A stretch of 64,000 nucleotides of DNA from CBDDBX01 sp965225955. GTDB taxonomy: Bacteria; Acidobacteriota; Aminicenantia; UBA2199. The notes under the pieces are model-generated. The model had not been told where the DNA came from, did no database searches, and saw only the letters and a list, made by a program, of their open reading frames with translations. The translations under genes and the position numbers were made by a program. Numbering within the stretch: the first letter of the stretch is position 1; each line of letters opens with the position of its first letter. The stretch lies in contig CBDDBX010000038.1 of the NCBI GenBank assembly GCA_965225955.1, positions 1-64,000 on the forward strand. Direction: 5' to 3'. Shown in pieces: positions 46,744 to 55,862 of the stretch.

Positions 46744-49650
46744 ATGAGGGATCTGTTTATTGGTGAGTTGAGAACTCTTTTTAAGGGAAAATACAGAATA
46801 GTAGAGAAGATAGGCAAAGGTGGAACAGGAAGAGTCTATAAAGCTGTAAATAACGATGGTATTGAGGTTGCCCTTAAAATAATCCGCTCTGATTATGTAG
46901 ATAGTGAGGTTTCAGTAAAGAGAGTTAAACGGGAAATTGAAACTGCTTCCAGAATTGATAATTCAAATGTTGTTAAAATTAATAGTATAGGGGAGATCGG
47001 TGAACTCTGGTATATTGAGATGGAGCTTGTGGATGGAGATAATCTGTTAAATAAAATAAGGAGTGGGAGCCTTAAAACTGAAGAGAAGATTAGTATTACC
47101 AGAGATATCATCAATGGTCTGGAGGCAATTCACGATGCCGGTATTATTCATAGAGATGTTAAGCCTTCAAATATTGTTGTAGATAGTAGAGGCAGAGCTG
47201 TTATTACCGATTTTGGCCTGGCAAGGGCTGAAGATATGAGTCAGTTAAGTCGTACTGCAGTCTATTCAGGTACTCCTCAATATACTGCACCGGAAATTTG
47301 GAAGGGGGGTGGGTATTCTGTCCAGACTGATATCTATAGTCTTGGTATGCTGCTATATGAGTTGTTCTATGGAGTTTTGCCTTTTACCTCTGATAGCGAT
47401 TACGGGTATCTTAATAAGCATCTTTTTGAAACAGTTACTTTTCCTGAAAATGAAGATGTTTCCCGGAATATCAGAACTGTAATTGATAAGGCTCTGGATA
47501 AGAAGGTCAGAAACAGATATAAGAAAATGAAATTTTTGACTATTGATATTCGCGGTACTGATAAAAATATTAAAAATAGAGCTGTAGCTGTAATAGGTCT
47601 AGGATTGTTTTTCACAGTACTTTTTATGTTGCTATATTATTCTTCAAGTAATTTCATTTATTTGGCTCATGATGAAAGTCAGGCTCCTGTTAAAGTAAAA
47701 ATTCTTTTTAGAGATAAAAGCTGGAATGAGACTTTTAGAAAAAAAGGGGAAATACTGAGAAACCAAATTGCTCATATGTTTAAAAGACCCATTAATATTA
47801 AAACTGAGTTAAAACTGAATGATAAAAATATACCGGAAACTATAAGAATCGCAGAAGTTACCGGAAACACTAATTATGACTACCTTTTGGAACTGGTTAC
47901 TACAAAATCAGGAAAAATGATTAATGTTGATTGTTTTCTGCGACCTGCTTTAGAGCAGAATCTGTGGACAGCCAGATATGGAGCATTACCTGAGAAGCTG
48001 GATCTCCTTCACTGTACAGATTCAGTTAAAAAAATGCTCTTAAAACATATTCTCAGTGAAAAGTATAATTTCATTGAGCAGTATAGTAATTCTACAACTA
48101 TAACAACAAGTACTTCTATTGATAAATTAAAGCACTTTATAGATAGAGAAAATTTATTTGGTGATAAAAACTACTGTACTAAGAAGAAGTGGTATGTAGA
48201 GATTATGGATAAGAATCACGATATATCTGAAATCCTTGATGAGATAGATAGCCTTCATAAATCAGAAGCTGTTGCAGACGCTCAAACTACAGGTTTCCAT
48301 GGGGAGCTGGATTATAAAAACACTTTGAGTCTTTTTGCCCGCTTTTATGAGAGTAGTGAATACAGAAACGACATGAATCTGGAAAAATTACATAATGGAT
48401 ATAAGGAACTATATGCCAAATATAAAAAAAAGAACCCCATTATGTTTGACATACTTAGCTCCCATTTTACTAGATACTGGTTGTGGCGTCACAATGTGAA
48501 ATTATTCAATGATTGTAAAGAAGAAAAGGTCGCAGCAAATTCATATGCCAAACTTATCTATACCTATTTTAGAACAGGTGAGCTCACTAAATGTGAAGAA
48601 TTCTTAAGAATTGCCGGTCAGATAGGAACCCGACACAGTAAGAGGCAGCAATGGCAGTACTATATCCTGAAAAAGAAGTTCAGAAAAGCAGAGGAAACAG
48701 GTGATGAAATAATTTATGATGAAATGGGAAGTCCTGAGAGTAGAAGAGTAAAAGGCCTGACTTATTTATGGAACGGCGATATGAAGCTGGCAGCAGAAGA
48801 GTTTAGAAAGATACATAAAAAGAGTAGTTATGGAACAGGGGTTCTTTTTCATAAGATGAGTTTTGCTCTTAATATGTATTGTGGAAGATATCGTAAAGCT
48901 CAAAAGGATGTACAGAGTCTTTTCAGATTATCCCTGGAAAATAATCAGTTATCTGATCTGGTTGAAGCTCTGTCATTGAGAATCAGGCTTGATATTATAG
49001 CTGATAAATTTAGAGGGAAGCAGGATATAGGTAGATATTATACTTATATTAATCCTGATAAAATGAGTTATGCTGATAATCTGAAGTTGCAGGGAATGTT
49101 GTTAAAGGCTTATCTTAACAGGAAGCAAATTGAAAATGCCTGTGGAATATACCTGAAATATATAAATAACATAAAGTTCATCAAAACTCCTGCCGAGAAA
49201 ATTTTCAAACGATATTTGTATGAAGAGATTGAACTGGCAGCTTTAAGAGGTGGCAGAAGCAGAATGTATGAAGAGCTGGTTGAGTCGTATTATCATGAGG
49301 CAGATATATGGGGAGAGAATCACCATGCCCTTTTTCTCCAGTCTCTGGCCGAAGCATACAGATATGAGAAGAGAACCACAAATGAATTGCGAATCTACAG
49401 AAAAATACAGCAACTGACCTTTGGAGCTCTCTATTACGGTGATATCTATACCCGCAGCTTCTATCACTGCGGAAGAATCTACTATAAGAGACGGAAATGG
49501 AAAAAAGCAGAGAAAGAGTTTAAAACTTTTCTTAATTTATGGAAAGAGGGAGATCGTGATGTTTTCCCTGAAATTGAGAAAGCTGAGGAGAAACTTGAAT
49601 ATATAAGAGAGAAGCTGAGGAACAGGCCCGGAGATACCGGACCTGCATAG
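46744..49650 (+). CDS. Membrane-anchored Ser/Thr protein kinase with helical-repeat C-terminus
   Basis: Hanks-type kinase: glycine loop GKGGTGRVY, Lys45 in ALKII, catalytic loop HRDVKPSN (Asp138), DFG (156-158), TPQYTAPE activation segment and a complete C-lobe to about residue 270. A membrane helix spans about 280-303. The remaining ~660 residues are extracytoplasmic or repeat-like: first an all-beta stretch and then a mostly helical tetratricopeptide-type region. 968 aa is long for the family. GC is low in the central part (47.6-49.2 kb), which may indicate fast evolution or transfer. Partner substrates are unknown. Confidence 0.88.
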   Translation: MRDLFIGELRTLFKGKYRIVEKIGKGGTGRVYKAVNNDGIEVALKIIRSDYVDSEVSVKRVKREIETASRIDNSNVVKINSIGEIGELWYIEMELVDGDNLLNKIRSGSLKTEEKISITRDIINGLEAIHDAGIIHRDVKPSNIVVDSRGRAVITDFGLARAEDMSQLSRTAVYSGTPQYTAPEIWKGGGYSVQTDIYSLGMLLYELFYGVLPFTSDSDYGYLNKHLFETVTFPENEDVSRNIRTVIDKALDKKVRNRYKKMKFLTIDIRGTDKNIKNRAVAVIGLGLFFTVLFMLLYYSSSNFIYLAHDESQAPVKVKILFRDKSWNETFRKKGEILRNQIAHMFKRPINIKTELKLNDKNIPETIRIAEVTGNTNYDYLLELVTTKSGKMINVDCFLRPALEQNLWTARYGALPEKLDLLHCTDSVKKMLLKHILSEKYNFIEQYSNSTTITTSTSIDKLKHFIDRENLFGDKNYCTKKKWYVEIMDKNHDISEILDEIDSLHKSEAVADAQTTGFHGELDYKNTLSLFARFYESSEYRNDMNLEKLHNGYKELYAKYKKKNPIMFDILSSHFTRYWLWRHNVKLFNDCKEEKVAANSYAKLIYTYFRTGELTKCEEFLRIAGQIGTRHSKRQQWQYYILKKKFRKAEETGDEIIYDEMGSPESRRVKGLTYLWNGDMKLAAEEFRKIHKKSSYGTGVLFHKMSFALNMYCGRYRKAQKDVQSLFRLSLENNQLSDLVEALSLRIRLDIIADKFRGKQDIGRYYTYINPDKMSYADNLKLQGMLLKAYLNRKQIENACGIYLKYINNIKFIKTPAEKIFKRYLYEEIELAALRGGRSRMYEELVESYYHEADIWGENHHALFLQSLAEAYRYEKRTTNELRIYRKIQQLTFGALYYGDIYTRSFYHCGRIYYKRRKWKKAEKEFKTFLNLWKEGDRDVFPEIEKAEEKLEYIREKLRNRPGDTGPA
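49623..49645. terminator. Hairpin overlapping the kinase stop region
   Basis: CAGGCCCGG pairs with CCGGACCTG (one mismatch) around AGATA, ending just before the TAG. It lies between the kinase gene and the convergent collagenase gene and may terminate both. Confidence 0.45.
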
Positions 49651-49663
49651 GAGTTTATATTAT

Positions 49664-51535
49664 TTACTGTGCGTTAACCCAGTTTGTAAAAGCTGCATCT
49701 TCTGAAGTACCTATAGTGTTAATAAGGTAGTTCTCAAGACCAGCATAGTCACCGGCTCTCAGATAAGTCTTAATCTGATTGAACCTGGCAGGTTTCTGAT
49801 CGATAAGGAATTTAACAGCCACAGGAGCACCAGTATAAATTCTGTCGCTGTCCCATGGATCTCTTGGAGTACTCAGAAGGTAACTCAGATTGATATTATT
49901 GTTTTTAATCCAGGTGTAAGAGGCCTGGAAACTACCAGGATATGAACCTTCCTGCTGAGTGAAAGCTATGAAGTTTGCAAGTCCTTCAGTGTAGCAGACA
50001 TTAATATTCTGTATCTCATCTGAATATGTACCTGATTTGATATATCTTCCATCCAGATAGTGAGTAAACTCATGAGTTCCGTTCCAGATACCGTAGGATG
50101 AAGCTGATGTATCGATATCATAAAGTATTGAGTATGGAGATGTTGCATCTGTAGGATCACCTTCAATATACATACCTCCTGCTGGCTGATAGATACTGAA
50201 GAGAATACCACTGTAGAATTTGAAATCTGAATAGTTCTTAAAGAGATAGAGATTAACCGGGAAGTTAACATCTCCGGTTACCGGATTATTTGAAGCAATA
50301 CCTGTTTTCTGGTGGAACAGATTCTTTGTTCTTCCGAGCATAGCTGCTATAGCATCAAGATCACTGGTACTCATATCCTGTGTAAACAGTTTTGCTTCTA
50401 TTGAAGCATAAAGCTTCTGATTGGTGAAAATTGAGTTCAGAATTGTAGTTTTCCAGTTTGAAGGCACACCATACCAGGCGAGTTCAGAAGGTTTGTAGTA
50501 GTTTATATTACTACACATCTCTGCCCAGGCTTTTTTACTTGTAAAACCGCTGACAGTCTGATATGCGCTTTTAATATAGTTTTTGATCCATGAGTACAGG
50601 GTACTGTTCTCAGTAGACATGTATCTGCATATCTCTCTACATAGATCTGTTAACTGATACTCAATATTACTGTTCTGCAGAGTTGATGCATGATTGTTGA
50701 AATATGATAGAAAATCCATGAAGCAGTAGTATGCTTTTGTCTGATCTGTCATAGTCATGTTCTTAATAGAAGTACCAACCTGCCTGAATCCAGCATAATT
50801 CAGTGTTAGAATAGCGGTCATAACTCTACCTACATTACTGTTGGCTGAAATCTTTGCTGGTGTGAAGTAGCTGAGTTTGCTTGTTGCTATACCAATGAAT
50901 TTGTCCTGCATTCCCATTAAACTGGTACCTGCGCTATAAGCCTGATAAAGAAGAGTACATCTTCCAGTCTGATCCTGAGTGGAGCCGTTGAGATTGTACA
51001 GTGAACTTGTATTAATTACTTCAAGAACTGCATCTCTATACTTGTCTTTTGCCCATGTGGCAGTAGGAGGATTTGCTCCGTAAATTCTGTAAAGAACATA
51101 TTGTGAGCCTCTCAGAAACTTAAAATACTGAGCTATTGGGTTCACTCCTGCATCACTGGTATCTCCATTCCAGTTCTGCATTCTGTAGATAATCTCCTGG
51201 CAGACAATATAGATATTGTGGCTGGAGTACAGTACTTCACCTTTTGCATTGTTAATGTTGAAATAGTGACCTTCATGAACTGATGAAGGAACAGCTGCTA
51301 TCCAGTCGAGAAGCTGGCGGTTTGTGAGGTTGTAATAGTTAGCAATGTCATAATTACCTGAAGCTCTGAATTTCTCAAGCTGCTGTTTCTGTTTTACCAC
51401 CAGATGTGATGGATCTGAATGCCCCTTTTTACTGTCTTTAACGCCAATTAACCGATAATCACTCTGTGTACCATAACAGATACCCAGCCCCCAAATCATT
51501 AATAGCATGAACAGCGTTTGTTTAATAAATCTCAT
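49664..51535 (-). CDS. Exported M9-family collagenase-like metallopeptidase
   Basis: Signal peptide (1-22), a helical N-terminal activator-like region and the M9 peptidase domain with HEFTH (His488, Glu489, His492) in THEFTHYLDGRY, followed about 30 residues later by CYTEGLANF with the third zinc Glu. This is the bacterial collagenase pattern. It stops at 623 aa right after the catalytic domain, so it lacks the PKD and collagen-binding domains common in this family. Likely target is collagen- or gelatin-like protein in the surroundings. It has a long AT-rich leader with its own promoter. Confidence 0.85.
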   Translation of the reverse strand: MRFIKQTLFMLLMIWGLGICYGTQSDYRLIGVKDSKKGHSDPSHLVVKQKQQLEKFRASGNYDIANYYNLTNRQLLDWIAAVPSSVHEGHYFNINNAKGEVLYSSHNIYIVCQEIIYRMQNWNGDTSDAGVNPIAQYFKFLRGSQYVLYRIYGANPPTATWAKDKYRDAVLEVINTSSLYNLNGSTQDQTGRCTLLYQAYSAGTSLMGMQDKFIGIATSKLSYFTPAKISANSNVGRVMTAILTLNYAGFRQVGTSIKNMTMTDQTKAYYCFMDFLSYFNNHASTLQNSNIEYQLTDLCREICRYMSTENSTLYSWIKNYIKSAYQTVSGFTSKKAWAEMCSNINYYKPSELAWYGVPSNWKTTILNSIFTNQKLYASIEAKLFTQDMSTSDLDAIAAMLGRTKNLFHQKTGIASNNPVTGDVNFPVNLYLFKNYSDFKFYSGILFSIYQPAGGMYIEGDPTDATSPYSILYDIDTSASSYGIWNGTHEFTHYLDGRYIKSGTYSDEIQNINVCYTEGLANFIAFTQQEGSYPGSFQASYTWIKNNNINLSYLLSTPRDPWDSDRIYTGAPVAVKFLIDQKPARFNQIKTYLRAGDYAGLENYLINTIGTSEDAAFTNWVNAQ

Positions 51536-51938
51536 TCTTGTCTCCTTTTATTTATTACTCTTAATTGAGCCCCTGCAAGCAGACTAAATTTTAAATATTT
51601 ATCTCTTTTTTAAATCAGATAAAACTTTCTTTTAAACCAACTAATTTTAAAAATAGATAAATAACACCAACTTATTATCTTACTGTTTACTAAAAACAAA
51701 CAGGATTATTACGCAAAACTAACAGTAAGTCAATGGTATTTTGAAGAAAAATTCAAAAAAACGAATGTTTTTTTAAACTATATATATTTATGTGTTATGT
51801 AAAGAATAGGAATTCTTTTGTTAAATGTATAAAATCTGATGTATTAGTTGGAAGATATGTGATGTATCTGAATATATTGCGGTTATCCAGAAAAAAACAG
51901 AATGGGGAAATCTGGTTTTCTGATCAGATAAATGTGGA
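51536..51938. other. AT-rich upstream region of the collagenase gene
   Basis: No gene is supported here. A short + frame beginning at 51790 runs into the TetR gene on the opposite strand and has no ribosome site. The stretch holds the collagenase promoter (51706-51733) and a long leader of about 160 bases. Confidence 0.5.
51683..51733 (-). promoter_or_regulatory. Collagenase promoter with an operator-like inverted repeat
   Basis: On the minus strand TTGACT (51733-51728), 16 bases and TAATAA (51711-51706) form a good promoter. CTGTTT and AAACAG arms (51683-51703) lie over the expected transcription start, so a repressor could act there. Confidence 0.5.
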
Positions 51939-52577
51939 CTACATCAGGCCTTTTAAAAAAGATTCTATTGCCAGTTTGAAATTTGGAGTAAATTCAGGAG
52001 GGGAATAGTCCAGCTCAGCTCTCTCTATTGCAGTAAGTTGTTTATCAGAAAGGTGACACATAGGGTAGAAGCCAACTGAAAGTGCCAGTTGGAGATGAAT
52101 GAAGCGTCCGGCGCTCTCTTTTGTCATATCCGGGAATATTTCACTCATTCTCTGAGCAATATCACCAATATGCTCAACAATAGATTTTTTGAAACACATT
52201 ATACTTTCAACTGAAGCGTTCTTTTCAAGAAAAGTAAAGAGAATAGTAAAGATATCCAGCATCCTCTTCTGCCTGTTAAACACCTCAGTCCATATGTCAG
52301 TGAACTGACTTACAGAGATCTCTGAAAATTCTGAAAGAGCTTTGAGAACAGCGTCCCGCCAGTTTGATACGTCTCTTGTAAGCATTGAAAGAAAAATCTC
52401 TTCTTTATTACTGAAATATTTGTAGAGGTTGGAGCGGGTGAAATCTGCTTTTTTTGCAATTAATGCAAAGGTTATATCTTCAAAACTATTGGTTTTATAA
52501 AGTTCTGCAGTAGAATCTATTATAGCTGAGATTCTCTGCTCTTTCTGTTCATCACTTCTAGCTCTTGACCAGCACAT
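51939..52577 (-). CDS. TetR/AcrR-family regulator
   Basis: The N-terminal helix-turn-helix (residues about 15-60, FEDITFALIAKKADFTRSNLYKYFSNKEEIF) is the classic TetR domain; the rest is an all-helical ligand domain. It lies just downstream of yqhD on the same strand, with 65 bp and an inverted repeat between them, so autoregulation is likely and control of yqhD is possible. The ligand may be an aldehyde or related stress signal, by context only. 212 aa is typical. Confidence 0.9.
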   Translation of the reverse strand: MCWSRARSDEQKEQRISAIIDSTAELYKTNSFEDITFALIAKKADFTRSNLYKYFSNKEEIFLSMLTRDVSNWRDAVLKALSEFSEISVSQFTDIWTEVFNRQKRMLDIFTILFTFLEKNASVESIMCFKKSIVEHIGDIAQRMSEIFPDMTKESAGRFIHLQLALSVGFYPMCHLSDKQLTAIERAELDYSPPEFTPNFKLAIESFLKGLM

Positions 52578-52602
52578 ACAAAAAATACTCCCGGGTTATT
52601 AT

Positions 52603-52631
52603 AACATACCGACTGTATGAGCCGGTATGTT
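52603..52631. promoter_or_regulatory. Operator before the tetR gene
   Basis: AACATACCG (52603-52611) and CGGTATGTT (52623-52631) form a 9-bp perfect inverted repeat upstream of the TetR start. A nested CATAC/GTATG repeat overlaps. Size and position suit TetR autoregulation. Confidence 0.6.
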
Positions 52632-52642
52632 AAACTAATTTC

Positions 52643-53803
52643 TTATATAGCTTTTTTCAGGATTTCAAGACTGATATCAAGGGTAAGATCCTGTGTTTCA
52701 GATAGTTTTGTTAAGCCTTTCTGTTCCAGAAGAGGAATTATCTCTTCTACTTTAGATGTATCCACACCATACTCGCTGAGTCTTGTTTTAATTCCAAGAC
52801 TTTCAAAGAAAGATCTGGTTTTTTCTATAGCTGCATCAATTTTTTCGTCATTACTTCCTTCAGTTATATGCCAGACTCTCTCTGCATACTGAACCAGTTT
52901 ATCTCTCTTCTTATCTCTTCTGACATCCATCATTACAGGAAGAATTATAGATAAGGTTTTCCCGTGATCTATGCCATACATTGCTGTAAGTTCATGTCCC
53001 AGCATGTGAGTTGCCCAGTCTGAAGGAACACCTGCTCCAATCAGGCCGTTAAGAGCCATTGTTGCATTCCATACCAGGTTTGCTCTTGCATCGTAATCGT
53101 TGGGATTGTCAATTGTGTATCTGCCGACTTCGATAAGAGTCTGCATAATACCTTCTGATGTTCTGTCCTGGAATCTGCCATCTACAGAGTAGGTGAGGTA
53201 CTGTTCCATTACGTGAACGAAGGCATCTGCAACACCATTGGCAACCTGGGTTTCAGGAAGAGTAAAGGTAAGTTCAGGATCAAGAAATGAGAATACCGGG
53301 AAAGTAAGAGGACTCATAACCGGATATTTACTAGGGCCATGGCTTATTACAGCTCCCATGTTCATTTCAGAACCTGTTGCAGGAAGTGTTACTACAGTTC
53401 CAAGAGGAATTGCTCTGCCTACTGCGGGAGGATTAAAGCCATTGTACAGAAGAGTTTCTGCATTTCCTTCAAAACAGGAGGCAAGAGATACAAATTTTGT
53501 ACCATCCATAACTGAACCGCCACCTACTGCCAGCAGAAAATCTATATTGTGTTCTTTAACCATTTCAACGGCTTTCATAAGTGTTGAGAATCTGGGATTA
53601 GGTTCGATTCCACCAAACTCAAATACTTCGCGATTACCAAGAGAATCTTTTACTTTATCAAGAGTACCAAACTTTTTGACACTACCACCACCAAACAGAA
53701 TAAGCACTTTTGCTTTAGCAGGAACCATTTTATCCAGTTCTGCCAGTCTGTTTTTACCAAAAACAATGTGTGTTGGGTTATAAAAATTAAAATTGTTCAT
53801 CAT
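52643..53803 (-). CDS. yqhD: YqhD-like iron-type aldehyde reductase/alcohol dehydrogenase
   Basis: Iron-containing alcohol dehydrogenase family: GGGSVMDGTKF nucleotide-binding motif and metal-binding HMLGHELTAMYGIDHG with the further His ligands. The C-terminal stretch KLVQYAERVWHITEG and the ending closely follow E. coli YqhD as I remember it. YqhD reduces aldehydes with NADPH and protects against reactive aldehydes. 386 aa is the expected length. Promoter and two operators lie directly upstream and the TetR gene downstream. Confidence 0.88.
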   Translation of the reverse strand: MMNNFNFYNPTHIVFGKNRLAELDKMVPAKAKVLILFGGGSVKKFGTLDKVKDSLGNREVFEFGGIEPNPRFSTLMKAVEMVKEHNIDFLLAVGGGSVMDGTKFVSLASCFEGNAETLLYNGFNPPAVGRAIPLGTVVTLPATGSEMNMGAVISHGPSKYPVMSPLTFPVFSFLDPELTFTLPETQVANGVADAFVHVMEQYLTYSVDGRFQDRTSEGIMQTLIEVGRYTIDNPNDYDARANLVWNATMALNGLIGAGVPSDWATHMLGHELTAMYGIDHGKTLSIILPVMMDVRRDKKRDKLVQYAERVWHITEGSNDEKIDAAIEKTRSFFESLGIKTRLSEYGVDTSKVEEIIPLLEQKGLTKLSETQDLTLDISLEILKKAI

Positions 53804-53822
53804 AAGCTCCTTTCTTAATTTG

Positions 53823-53873
53823 GAGACACTGTGTCTCTAAAACAATGTTAGGAGACGTGGCGTCTTTTGTCAA
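53823..53873 (-). promoter_or_regulatory. yqhD promoter with two palindromic operators
   Basis: On the minus strand TTGACA (53873-53868), 17 bases, TAACAT (53850-53845) is close to consensus. Operator 1 AGACG-TGG-CGTCT (53853-53865) sits in the spacer and operator 2 GAGACAC-T-GTGTCTC (53823-53837) just after the -10 box, centre-to-centre 29 bp. Their sequence differs from the palindrome before tetR, so another regulator may be involved. Confidence 0.7.
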
Positions 53874-54092
53874 TAGAAAAATTAATTTTACTCATTATGC
53901 AGGCTGATAGATATATAAAATTTATCATCAAAAAAAATCACTCAGTTTTTCTGAATTGAAATATAAAGCAGTGAAAAGTATAACTGAAGTCCCATTAATA
54001 AGGTGTTTCGCTATATTACTTAGTTTTTAGTTAATTTATGGAACATTGTGGTAGAATATCCGTTATTTGTTCTTTCAGGAGATAAAATACAG

Positions 54093-55146
54093 ATGATTAG
54101 AAAAACTTTTATTATAGTTATTATGTTTGCTCAGGCTATTATCTGCTCAGGTAAGGAGCTCTCAGAGCTGATGAGACCTTCAGCAATTGTTCTCTTAAAA
54201 GAGAAAGTCTACATAGTCGATGGCACTCAGGTGCACTACTACTCTTTAAGTGATCTCTCTTATCTTGGGAAATTCGGCAGAAAGGGGGAAGGCCCTGGTG
54301 AATTTATCACTACAATGAACTATCCTGCCAGAATAACCGGAGGAGATAACTGTATTATTGTTGAATCAATAAATAAACTGAGCTATTTCAGCTATGATGG
54401 AAAGTTTATAAAAGACGTAAAGAAACCACCACTTCTAACCAATATCAAGGTTGCAGGTAAAAATATGGTAGGCCGGTCAATTGTTCACTCTACAACAGCT
54501 ATTTCAAGAAGCACTGTATCTCTCTATGATGGTAATCTGAAAAAAATAAAAGATCTGTACAGTCAGGACTTTGCTGAACAGAATCTAAAAGGTAAAAGGT
54601 GGATAAATCTAGGTCAGGATTTTCTGGTATTTACAGTTGGTAATGATAAAATTTTTGTAGAGAGAAGCCCTGAAGGTCTGCTAATTGATGTTTTCGATTT
54701 TAATGGAAAGAAACTCTATACAGTAGGAGATGGCAGCAAAGGGCTTGCAGCTGGTGAGAAAATGAGGTCAGTGCTTGAAGATATTCTGAAAAATGACCCT
54801 CAGATTCAGAAAAGAATGATGATAATGAAAAGAACCTGGAAAGAGATGAAAAGAGGAATGAATTTCAAAGTTCCTGAATTCCTGCCGGCAATTCAGAACT
54901 TCTTTATAACCCAGGGGAAAATATATATACAGAAATCACTCATAAAAGATGGTAAAGCAGATTTTGTCATTATGGATATTAAAGGAAAGAAAATTTCTGA
55001 TAAAACAATGAAGGTTTATGGCAAAGAGGCTTTTATGGCTAAAAATGATGGGAATCAAAAGAAGTGCATATGTGGATGGTAAAGTGTACTATCTTCTTGA
55101 AAATGAAGATGATGAGACCTGGGAGTTCTACTCAGAGACTCTCTGA
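54093..55146 (+). pseudogene. Exported six-bladed beta-propeller protein, frameshifted near its end
   Basis: Signal peptide from ATG 54093 (MIRKTFIIVIMFAQAIICSG; AGGAGA ribosome site), then a propeller with the motif GRKGEGPGEF typical of six-bladed NHL-like proteins. Near the end, the A-run at 55041-55045 has one base too many: in frame the protein ends after KKCICGW at 55082, whereas dropping one A gives a continuation MMGIKRSAYVDGKVYYLLEN to TGA at 55144-55146. That continuation resembles a proper last blade. The upstream ATG at 54048 in frame lacks a ribosome site. The function is unknown; these proteins often bind peptides or envelope ligands. Confidence 0.65.
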
Positions 55147-55172
55147 TAAATAGAATTAAATCAATATACAGA

Positions 55173-55198
55173 ACTGCGCCTCAGCATTAAGGCGCAGT
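55173..55198. terminator. Hairpin between convergent propeller and fur units
   Basis: ACTGCGCC and GGCGCAGT form an 8-bp stem with a 10-base loop. It overlaps the stop codon of the tiny minus-strand ORF at 55187-55243. Confidence 0.55.
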
Positions 55199-55243
55199 AG
55201 TACTAAGACACAGTATCATTGTAAGTAGATATATTTTTTTCAT
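55187..55243 (-). CDS. Possible 18-residue hydrophobic peptide downstream of fur
   Basis: MKKIYLLTMILCLSTTAP then TAA. A GAGGTGAACT ribosome site lies directly before its ATG and overlaps the fur stop codon region, so it would be translationally coupled to fur. The sequence looks like a bare signal peptide with a Cys. It may be a small membrane peptide or the stub of a lost exported gene. Length alone makes this uncertain. Confidence 0.4.
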   Translation of the reverse strand: MKKIYLLTMILCLSTTAP

Positions 55244-55251
55244 AGTTCACC

Positions 55252-55674
55252 TCATTGATTACATGTTCTGCAAAGGCCTTCTATTGAGAAAGTATGCTTC
55301 TCTATTTCACAACCTTCCAGTTCCGCATAGGAGTCTATATTTTCTTTAAAAAAACAGTGGTTTAAATGTATAACTTTTCTGCAGCTGCTACAGAAAAAGT
55401 GGTGGTGGTGCTTATCTGATGGAAAACAGAAGTAGTAGTATAGATATCTCTCATTATTATCTGTTTTTCTCAGAATACCAGCTTCACAGAGCTCTTCCAG
55501 AATTCTGTATACTGAAGGTATTCCTGTGGTTATTCCTGCTCTTTCAAGACGGGCTCTTACTTCAAGAGGATTCAGGTAGATATGCTCTTTAACAAAGAGC
55601 TCAAGGACTGCTCTTCTTCTGGGAGTGTTTTTGAAGCCCAGGTTCTTCATATGTTCTATTGCTTTTTGGATCAT
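55252..55674 (-). CDS. Fur-family metalloregulator (Fur/PerR/Zur type)
   Basis: Winged helix at residues about 10-80 (TPRRRAVLELF, PSVYRILEELCEAGI) and the metal-binding domain with a His cluster DKHHHHFFC, two CxxC pairs (CSSC and CRTC) and a terminal His/Glu set. The sub-type (iron, peroxide or zinc) is not clear from sequence. 140 aa is typical. Gene has its own upstream space of 188 bp before the next unit; I see no clear Fur box there. Confidence 0.88.
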   Translation of the reverse strand: MIQKAIEHMKNLGFKNTPRRRAVLELFVKEHIYLNPLEVRARLERAGITTGIPSVYRILEELCEAGILRKTDNNERYLYYYFCFPSDKHHHHFFCSSCRKVIHLNHCFFKENIDSYAELEGCEIEKHTFSIEGLCRTCNQ

Positions 55675-55812
55675 ACTTTTTCCTTAATAGAAATCGTTTC
55701 TGTTTATATGATTAATCGGTCCGGTTTTCAACAAATATCAGAAAAGATTCTGTAAAGAATAATTTTATGGAATTCTGGTGTGAACTTATGAGAAAAAGGG
55801 GAGTATTGATAC

Positions 55813-55848
55813 AAAGCTGAAACCAGGATGAGTTCCGGTCTCAGCTTT
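55813..55848 (-). terminator. Hairpin terminator after the AIM24 gene
   Basis: AAAGCTGA and TCAGCTTT form the outer stem, with inner ACC/GGT pairs, just after the gene at 55863-56555 on the minus strand. Confidence 0.55.
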
Positions 55849-55862
55849 AAAAGGGCAGATTA

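Noticed and set aside
51790..52008. 72-aa open frame on the + strand near the TetR gene
   Set aside because: Has no ribosome site, overlaps the 3' end of tetR in antisense, and has no recognisable pattern.
53238..53783. 181-aa open frame on the + strand across yqhD
   Set aside because: Opposite-strand shadow of a well-recognised gene, no ribosome site.
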